Shown: piece by piece, positions 41,376-47,877 of the stretch
How positions within the stretch are numbered: position 1 is the stretch's first letter
How the letters are laid out: each line of letters starts with the position of its first letter
Program-made: the position numbers and the translations under genes
The notes under the pieces: model-generated
Seen by the model: the letters and a program-made list of their open reading frames with translations, nothing else
Database searches by the model: none
What the model was told of the DNA's origin: nothing
DNA from: Candidatus Gastranaerophilales bacterium
Lineage (GTDB): Bacteria > Cyanobacteriota > Vampirovibrionia > Gastranaerophilales > Gastranaerophilaceae
DNA length: 47,877 bases
Reading direction: 5' to 3'
Assembly: GCA_944326465.1 (NCBI GenBank)
Contig: CALVEB010000015.1
Location: 1 to 47,877, forward strand

Positions 41376-41915
41376 TTAAATTTCTTTGCCGAGATTGTAC
41401 GCTTTTTCAAGTAATTGCTGATTTTCGTTTACAGCAGCCGGACTATCCACACCGCCGCCGCTGACATACCCGCAGAATTTAACTCCGTTAAAACATGCTA
41501 TCCAGCCGTTTAAACCATTAATTACAGGTTTAATTGATTCATCGCCGTCCGCGGAAGTCGTAATCAGATACACTTCTTTGAATTTATAATCTGACGCAAA
41601 GAGTGCATTTGCTCTGTCAATCATAGTTTTCATCTGGCCGCTCATTTCATAATAATAAACCGGTGTTGCCCAGACGATTACATCCGCATTTTTAATTTTT
41701 TCAGTAATTGCGTTTGCATCGTCATCTATTACGCAGTGCCCGAGTTTTTGACAGGCAAGACAGCCTTTGCAGAATTTTATTTCTTTATCTTTTAAAGAAA
41801 TAAATTCGACATTATGACCGGCTTCTTTTGCGCCTTTTTCAGTTTCTTTGGCAAGAATTTCAGAATTGCTGTTGTTGCGTAAACTTGTGGATATAATTAA
41901 CACATTTTTAGCCAT
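41376..41915 (-). CDS. Flavodoxin-fold NAD(P)H-dependent oxidoreductase (iron-sulfur flavoprotein-like)
   Basis: A 179-aa FMN protein. The N-terminal phosphate loop STSLRNNSNSEIL, then the Cys cluster FCKGCLACQKLGHCVIDDD (C-x2-C-x2-C-x4-C), then WATPVYYYEMSGQMKTMIDR, are the marks of the NADPH-dependent FMN reductase / iron-sulfur flavoprotein family. It probably reduces quinones or other small acceptors in anaerobes. The ATG at 41915 follows GGAGG; an upstream in-frame start has no support. Confidence 0.9.
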   Translation of the reverse strand: MAKNVLIISTSLRNNSNSEILAKETEKGAKEAGHNVEFISLKDKEIKFCKGCLACQKLGHCVIDDDANAITEKIKNADVIVWATPVYYYEMSGQMKTMIDRANALFASDYKFKEVYLITTSADGDESIKPVINGLNGWIACFNGVKFCGYVSGGGVDSPAAVNENQQLLEKAYNLGKEI

Positions 41916-42030
41916 TTTAATCCCTCCTGTTAATAAAAATTGCACACTAATTTAACAGGTTAATTTTACATAAATTAACCTGTCTTTGCAAATACTTGTA
42001 ATGAATAGACAAATATGCTTTAAGCGTATG

Positions 42031-45000
42031 TTATTTTTTATCTATTTGTTGATACATATTTTCCAAAATTTTCAATTGCTTGGCTGTTTCCGGTTTTGTT
42101 ATAAAAGTATTCAATTGTGAACGGATATAGTCTGTTAATTGATAACTGTAGGCTGCTGATTTTAGATTGCCGTGAACTTTTAGCATTTCAGCAATTGAAG
42201 ATGATAAAAGTGACATAAAATCGGTACTTTCAAGGGCTTTTCGGTCTATGAATAATCCGTCATATTTTTGATCTTTTACAAGCGCGTGGAACGGGGTGTT
42301 CTTGCTTGATTTTGCATTAAATACATATTCCTGCTTGCCGCTAAGATCCGGAATAGAACCAGTTCTGTCGTTTTTAGCAAACAAGTCTAAGGCTTCTCTT
42401 AATATTCTCAGTTTTTGAATTTCTTCATTTGTAGGTTTAAGAGAGTGCGGCTTGTGTTCAAGATCATAAACCTCTTGAGCACTTTTCATACCGACATTTC
42501 TACAATCTGAATACGCAAATCTATAACCATTATCTTTAAGATAATTTTCTATTTCTTCATCAAGTATATTACCGGCACGCCAGTTATAATCCGGAACATA
42601 TACGATTTTTGCGTCAGAAAAGTCTATTTGGAGTCCGCGTCTTCGCGCTTCTTCAATCAAACCTCTTGCGAATGCAATTGATGTATCTTTTGTTTCGAAT
42701 AAAAGTTTAGGGTCATTTGTTGATTTTGCGGTCAAAACAGGTTCTAAGGATGCTATTGCCTGTGTTAATTCTTCATCGGACATTGTTTTTCCGTAATAAT
42801 TAGCCAGATCATATAATTGGGAATTATTTATAGCCATTCTGTCACGACCGGAATTTAGATTATAATATCCGGATATTTTTCTTAATTCAGGGTCATCTGT
42901 CGTGCGTTTAAATGCAATACTTAAATTTTTAAGTCCGCCTGATATTTTGCCGTTTTCTGTTTCATAACGCTGTACATAATAGAGGTTTCCTTTTGCGTCT
43001 TTGTTATCATCTACTTTGAATGCAAAATATTTGTTTTCAAAAGTCGGATTCTGGAAATCCTTGTTGTAAGGATGTTTAAAGTAGTCTTTTGCATCAAGAA
43101 TTGTTTTGACTAAATCTTTGTCAGAGGTCTTAAATTCTATGTAATTTCCTTTTACAGGAGTATTATTTTTAGAAAGTGTCTGGGTCATGTGCGCTGTTTT
43201 TATATCGTCAGATGAACGTCCGAAAGTCATAGTCCAGTCACCACATGCGTATTTAACTGACGGTGTATCTTTTGCAAGAAGGTTAACAGCAACGATACGC
43301 GTTCCTTCACCGAAAGCTCCGGCATTGGCGCCGTCACCGTCTTTGGTACTGTCACCGAGAGCTTCCAGATGTGAATAATCATAATGACCGTCACCTGTTA
43401 CTCTTACTCTGTAGCTTCCGTCTGCTTCCGGAATAATTTCTATACCGACGCCTTCCATAGTGTGACCGTTGCCGTCATAGAAGTTTTGCATGATATCACG
43501 GGCTATTTTGTCATTGCTCCAGTTAGTTTTGGCGCCATAAACGATTTCTATACGTGCATGTTCTGTTTTACCCAGTCTGGAAACGTCTTCCGGATGAATT
43601 GCAGGAACTTCTGAGCGTGTCGGGTTCATGTTACCGGTGTCAGGAATTGTAAATCTGACAGGTTCGCCCTGATTAAACAGTTTGTCAGTATATTCTGATG
43701 TTGCAGGTAAGGTAAGAGTTTCGGTCACTGTTGTTGTTTGCGGTAATTTTTCATAGCCGAATGTTTTTGGTTTAGTATTTGTGACAGCATCAGATATTTG
43801 CGATACTAAGTTAGATTTTTTATCGCGTATTTTATGTATTAAAGTTTTCAATAAAGAAGTCGGGGTTTGTTTTGTCAACATGTCACCGAGTTTTTTATTG
43901 TTGTCAAAAGATTTTACAGTCGTACGTCCAAGTGTAACGCCTTCTTTTTTCGGCGTATTAACTTCTTCAATATATTCTTCATATTTGAAAGGAGAATTAA
44001 GTTTCTGCTGAACATTTGTTGTATATGCAGCAGTATCAAATTGCTGTAGTGGTTTAGTTGATTTACCTGCATATAAATCAGCCAGTACCTGCATTTTTTC
44101 TAAAGCGGCAGGGTTGTTTATCATAACATCGGTTATGTATTTCTGGATATCAATAAGCCTGTTACTGAAAGCTTCTGAGGTATCTCCGCCGACTTTATGT
44201 GAAATTTCATGAATCCAGGTAGCGAGATTCTGAACAAAGTCTCCAAACTCAATAGACGGAAGTTTTACCCAGTGTCCCAGATACTCACCATTGCTTGTTA
44301 TTGCCTCTGCTGCTTCATTAGGGCAGCCGCCTTCGTCAAAAATAAGTGTAGGTTTTTTCGTATCAGTTTTTGTAATAAATTTGGCTGAATTGATATCAGA
44401 ATTTTCCTGTAATATTTTAACTGCTTCATCAAGAAGATGAATTTTAGCTTCCTGTTCAGGAGTAGGAGTCAGAGGTTTTTTCTTGCCGTTAGAGAAGCTT
44501 TCAAAAGATGACATGCCTGTATCTTTCATTACAGGATTAGCTATTTTGTATCCCATAAGTTCTGCCATTTCAAAATCTTCAGGTGTTGAATTTTTATCAA
44601 GCCATACATATTTTTGTGAATTAAAATCTATACCCAGAGATCTTGAGCGTGCCTCACGGACAAATGCTCCAACTAAATTAAGTTGATTTTGGTCAATCTT
44701 TTTACCTTTTGTGGCACGCCAAACATCTTCAAGAGATGATATCACCTGTGTTAATTCAATATCTGACATTGTTTTTGCATACCGTGCGATAAGATCTGCT
44801 ATCTGGTAATTATAAAGCTGAACCCTGTCACGCCCTGTACCCAGTTTGTATCCAGAACCGGCAATTTTGACAAGCTCTTCATCATCCGGCATTTTTTTGA
44901 ATATCATGCTAAAACCAGGCAGACCGTTATCGACATTACCGTCAGTTTCATAACGCTGTACTATATACACATTGCCTTTTTCGCCTTGCGGCAGGAGTTT

Positions 45001-47877
45001 AAACCCAAAATAATCATTTTCAAAATCCAGATTACGGAAATCTTCATTACGCGGATGATAGAAATAGTCTTTGGAATTGAGAATTTCTCTTACAAGACCT
45101 TCATTTTTTGTTTGAAATTCAATATAGTTGCCTTTTAGAGTTTCAGGATTTTTAGAAAGAGTCTGGGTCATATCGGCTGTCTGTAGGTCATTGGAAGAGC
45201 GTCCGAAAGTCATAGCCCAGTCGCCGCAGGCGTATTTAACAGACGGTGTATCTTTTGCCAGAAGGTTAACCGCAACAATACGTGTTCCTTCGCCAAAAGC
45301 TCCTGCATTTGAGCTATCGTCTGCTTTGGTACTGTTGCCTAAAGATTCAAGGTGTGAGTAATCATAATGACCGTCACCGCTTATACGTACATTATATGTG
45401 CCGTCATTGTTTTTTACGATATTAATATCAACGCCTTCAAGTGTATGACCGTTACCATCGTAGAAGTTTTGCATAATATCACGGGCTATTTTTGTGTTGC
45501 TCCAGTTAGTTTTAGCACCGTAACGGATTTTAATACGTGCATTTTCAACCTGATCCAGACGTTCAATATCTTCAGGATGTATAACAGGATTTTCTGCACG
45601 GGTCGGGTTTAGTCCGCCTTCATCTTCTATTTTTAGACTTACACTGCCGTTTTTCTTTAGATCTTTCATCAGATCTGTAGTTGACGGTAATTTTTCAATT
45701 GCTACTTTACTTTTTTCAGGCAGCTTGCCAAATGGCAGCGTTCTGTTTGGTTGATAGCCGCCACCGCTTGACCTCAGGAGATCTCGTATGCTTGCATTGG
45801 TTAGCGCTGCTGAAATATCCTCCTGATTATAATTCAAAGGAGTTTTAATCAAGGCTTCCATTTCTTGTCTATATGCTGCGATATCTACCTGCTCCGGCTG
45901 GCGTTGTGCAACCGGCGTTGTCATCTTTTTATATTCATCCTCAGGCAGGTCAAACAGTCTTTTCCATTCTTCAAAATTCATGTATCTTGCCTCAGAGCCC
46001 CTGAGGTACGGACGTTTTTCTAATGTATCAAGCTTTTTGAAAAACTCATCTTCACTACAGAACAGAAATTCTGCAATTATATTATTTCTTTCATTTAGAT
46101 TAGTTCCAAGTCTTGTTAAGAGATCTCTTTTAGAAAGAAGTGTATAATCAAAATTTAATCTTTTAATAGCTTCATCGTTTCCAAAATAACCACCGTTCAT
46201 GCTAATAAGGTTTTTAACAGTAGAAAGTTCCTTTGTAGTAAGTTTTGGCGCTATATTGTCACGGAAATTCTGCATAATTTTTTCATGGTTATACAGATTT
46301 TTATCAAGTCGATTGTTGCTAATCAGGCAGTCTACACTCCAGCTTATGTCATTAGTATTTCCATATCTAACGTACTCAATACCGTATATAAGCTGTTTAG
46401 CTTGTTCAAGCAGATTTGCATCTTCTGAATATTTAGGATTTGTATAAAATTTTTGGTCTGTGCCCTTGTATTTATCTATAAACTCCTGAACCTGCTTGCG
46501 CTCAATATCTGTCAAGGAGGCATCTTTGGGCACACGGATATCCCTGATCATGTCTAGATGATTATCTTCATACCATTTTTTTATTTCTGCAAGATTATCA
46601 GGGTCAAGTTTTGAATAAACAATATCTTTAATACCGTTACTTTCTTCATTAAATATCTCATATTTTGACCTGTGGTATACTCCGGATTTGATTTTTTGAA
46701 GAATTTCTGTAATATTATCTTTTGTGACAGAATTTATTACATCAAACTTCAAATCCTGCGGGAAATATTTATCTGCGGCAATAGCTTTTACAACATCTGC
46801 ATTCGTTTCATTCAAACCGCGTCGCATACGCCAGTCAAGATCTTTTATAAAATCCAGATTTTCCCGCAAAAATTCTTCGCTGCATTTTTGTGAATATCCT
46901 TTTGTATTCTCAAGTTTTGTCAGAATATTGTATACCTGTTCCGGATTTAAACCTTTTTCGACAAGTTCTTTTGCAAAAGCAAGATTCTCCTGATTGGTTA
47001 CATTAATAAGGGATGAAATATTCAATTTATCGTCTGATTTATCATTAAATAACTTATAAATCTCAAGCTTAGCCGGCACATCTTCCATTTTGGAAACATT
47101 TGTGAACATCAAAGGTGAAAGAAAATCTTCAGCATGCAATAATTCTTTATCGTGTTTTAATGCATTATAAAGCTGTTTTATGCCTTCCGGCGTACTATCA
47201 TCTATGTTTAATACAATACGGGAAATATATTCATCATCTAAATCTGATTCCTTGCTAAAGAATTTATATAATTCCATCATATTGTTTATATTATTTGCAT
47301 TAACCTTGTCCAGAGCCTCTCCTATGCCATAGTGGCCAAACTTCTCAGGATTGCGTAATGTAAATTCATACATGGTGATTTTCGTAGAAAGTTCATCAGG
47401 ATCTGTAATTTGTTCAAAATTTTCTATGTAATATTTTAGATCTTTGTTGTAATCTTTATCATTCTTTAATGTTTCCAGAAATTCAGCTTTCTTTTGCTCA
47501 AATTCTTCCGGCTTGATTTTTACAACCTGAATTTCGTCCTCAGATTTAGCTGTAACATCGGTAGCTTTTGAGGTTTCAGGTGTGTCAGAAACTGGGACTT
47601 CTTTTGTTGTAATATTGTCTGTTTCTGTTTTAAACGGATTATTTTCATCCACATATCTGGCAAAAAGATTGTTTTCTTCAGGCATGTCAAATTCAGGTTT
47701 AGATCCGTCGTTAATTTTGGGAGTTTCAATAGTACTATCTAAAGCCTTAGCAGCCTCATGCGCCTCCGGTGTAACCGGTACATCTTTCGTATTCGGGGTA
47801 TCGTTATGCAGCTTGCTACCCAATTCATGTCCAGCTTTACCCACGGCCTTCATACCTCCGCCTATAAGTGGTGACAT
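42031..47877 (-). CDS. Giant protein with two GHKL-ATPase units and one HExxH metallopeptidase-like motif (N-terminus at window edge)
   Basis: The frame runs to the window edge, giving at least 1948 residues; the ATG at the very edge may be internal. Residues 1-720 are helical repeats after a disordered Thr/Pro/Glu-rich tail. A GHKL-type ATPase domain follows: N-box ARDIMQNFYDG (N804), GDGHYDYSHL (834) and lid GAFGEGTR (859). After a linker comes a zinc-peptidase-like HEISHKVGGDTSEAF (H1223, E1224, H1227). The unit then repeats 661 residues later: N1465, G1495 and G1520 motifs nearly identical, but the HExxH position (about 1884) has become SSIAEMLKVHG. The ATP sites look intact in both copies. 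There is no membrane segment. The function is unknown; a roles in DNA or protein remodelling, or in an effector, are only guesses. Confidence 0.8.
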   Translation of the reverse strand: MSPLIGGGMKAVGKAGHELGSKLHNDTPNTKDVPVTPEAHEAAKALDSTIETPKINDGSKPEFDMPEENNLFARYVDENNPFKTETDNITTKEVPVSDTPETSKATDVTAKSEDEIQVVKIKPEEFEQKKAEFLETLKNDKDYNKDLKYYIENFEQITDPDELSTKITMYEFTLRNPEKFGHYGIGEALDKVNANNINNMMELYKFFSKESDLDDEYISRIVLNIDDSTPEGIKQLYNALKHDKELLHAEDFLSPLMFTNVSKMEDVPAKLEIYKLFNDKSDDKLNISSLINVTNQENLAFAKELVEKGLNPEQVYNILTKLENTKGYSQKCSEEFLRENLDFIKDLDWRMRRGLNETNADVVKAIAADKYFPQDLKFDVINSVTKDNITEILQKIKSGVYHRSKYEIFNEESNGIKDIVYSKLDPDNLAEIKKWYEDNHLDMIRDIRVPKDASLTDIERKQVQEFIDKYKGTDQKFYTNPKYSEDANLLEQAKQLIYGIEYVRYGNTNDISWSVDCLISNNRLDKNLYNHEKIMQNFRDNIAPKLTTKELSTVKNLISMNGGYFGNDEAIKRLNFDYTLLSKRDLLTRLGTNLNERNNIIAEFLFCSEDEFFKKLDTLEKRPYLRGSEARYMNFEEWKRLFDLPEDEYKKMTTPVAQRQPEQVDIAAYRQEMEALIKTPLNYNQEDISAALTNASIRDLLRSSGGGYQPNRTLPFGKLPEKSKVAIEKLPSTTDLMKDLKKNGSVSLKIEDEGGLNPTRAENPVIHPEDIERLDQVENARIKIRYGAKTNWSNTKIARDIMQNFYDGNGHTLEGVDINIVKNNDGTYNVRISGDGHYDYSHLESLGNSTKADDSSNAGAFGEGTRIVAVNLLAKDTPSVKYACGDWAMTFGRSSNDLQTADMTQTLSKNPETLKGNYIEFQTKNEGLVREILNSKDYFYHPRNEDFRNLDFENDYFGFKLLPQGEKGNVYIVQRYETDGNVDNGLPGFSMIFKKMPDDEELVKIAGSGYKLGTGRDRVQLYNYQIADLIARYAKTMSDIELTQVISSLEDVWRATKGKKIDQNQLNLVGAFVREARSRSLGIDFNSQKYVWLDKNSTPEDFEMAELMGYKIANPVMKDTGMSSFESFSNGKKKPLTPTPEQEAKIHLLDEAVKILQENSDINSAKFITKTDTKKPTLIFDEGGCPNEAAEAITSNGEYLGHWVKLPSIEFGDFVQNLATWIHEISHKVGGDTSEAFSNRLIDIQKYITDVMINNPAALEKMQVLADLYAGKSTKPLQQFDTAAYTTNVQQKLNSPFKYEEYIEEVNTPKKEGVTLGRTTVKSFDNNKKLGDMLTKQTPTSLLKTLIHKIRDKKSNLVSQISDAVTNTKPKTFGYEKLPQTTTVTETLTLPATSEYTDKLFNQGEPVRFTIPDTGNMNPTRSEVPAIHPEDVSRLGKTEHARIEIVYGAKTNWSNDKIARDIMQNFYDGNGHTMEGVGIEIIPEADGSYRVRVTGDGHYDYSHLEALGDSTKDGDGANAGAFGEGTRIVAVNLLAKDTPSVKYACGDWTMTFGRSSDDIKTAHMTQTLSKNNTPVKGNYIEFKTSDKDLVKTILDAKDYFKHPYNKDFQNPTFENKYFAFKVDDNKDAKGNLYYVQRYETENGKISGGLKNLSIAFKRTTDDPELRKISGYYNLNSGRDRMAINNSQLYDLANYYGKTMSDEELTQAIASLEPVLTAKSTNDPKLLFETKDTSIAFARGLIEEARRRGLQIDFSDAKIVYVPDYNWRAGNILDEEIENYLKDNGYRFAYSDCRNVGMKSAQEVYDLEHKPHSLKPTNEEIQKLRILREALDLFAKNDRTGSIPDLSGKQEYVFNAKSSKNTPFHALVKDQKYDGLFIDRKALESTDFMSLLSSSIAEMLKVHGNLKSAAYSYQLTDYIRSQLNTFITKPETAKQLKILENMYQQIDKK

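Noticed and set aside
43187-45612. Several plus-strand open frames
   Set aside because: Antisense shadows of the GHKL repeats; they occur in pairs because the DNA is duplicated.

Overview
The window is AT-rich bacterial chromosome with dense genes on both strands. It most resembles an uncultured gut member of the Gastranaerophilales (Vampirovibrionia/Melainabacteria, non-photosynthetic relatives of cyanobacteria). This is an inference from several signs: a pseudopilin starting FTLAEVLITLAVIGIVAAL behind a long leader, small lineage-type proteins with an early N-terminal F-x-G motif, a TolC-type outer-membrane protein (Gram-negative envelope), a probable replication origin beside dnaN as in Synechococcus elongatus, and abundant dispersed hairpin repeats. 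No rRNA, tRNA, CRISPR array, transposase or prophage was recognised.

Layout. 1-855 is repeat-rich and non-coding. 856-10912 holds an alpha/alpha-toroid-like protein, a nitroreductase gene broken by one amber codon, a Xer recombinase, an exported TPR protein, engB, prmC and a receiver-kinase gene. 10913-11385 is a strong candidate oriC: seven exact TTTTCTACA boxes, a DnaA-trio-like array and an AT-rich tract, followed by dnaN. 12519-16914 carries a C_GCAxxG_C_C redox protein, an endonuclease IV-like TIM barrel, two related small proteins, a 440-bp repeat block, a Cys-rich mini-protein and a TolC-like protein. 16957-22556 (all minus) has two small genes, a 982-aa protein joining an apparently inactive AAA module to an intact M41 (FtsH-type) zinc peptidase, and two overlapping D12-class adenine methyltransferases with no visible restriction enzyme. 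22749-28146 holds a cupin, an exported protein, a second Xer, a BioD-like protein without a P-loop, an ArnT/PMT-like glycosyltransferase and a beta-carbonic anhydrase. 28147-34167 has more repeats, a pseudopilin whose leader contains one of the repeats, a small HTH protein, lepA, a solo LuxR-type HTH, a HAD phosphatase and ferritin. 34294-36751 is a very AT-rich cassette pairing a D12 methyltransferase with an ABC-ATPase/Toprim (OLD-like) protein, the best candidate defence system here. 36998-41915 has a GNAT-like protein, a GH13-like protein, an E/H-rich helical protein, a small anchored protein, a hexapeptide acetyltransferase and a flavoprotein. 42031 to the edge is a giant ORF with two tandem GHKL-ATPase units, one followed by a HExxH motif lost from the other.

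How it fits together. Housekeeping genes (engB, prmC, dnaN, lepA, two xer genes) are mixed with lineage-specific genes. Several genes have no Shine-Dalgarno but carry a -10-like hexamer ending 6-7 nt before ATG, which suggests frequent leaderless transcription. Five convergent gene pairs overlap at their 3' ends. The four most notable items are the oriC architecture, the pseudo-AAA/M41 protein, the methylase + ATPase/Toprim cassette and the GHKL/HExxH giant protein.
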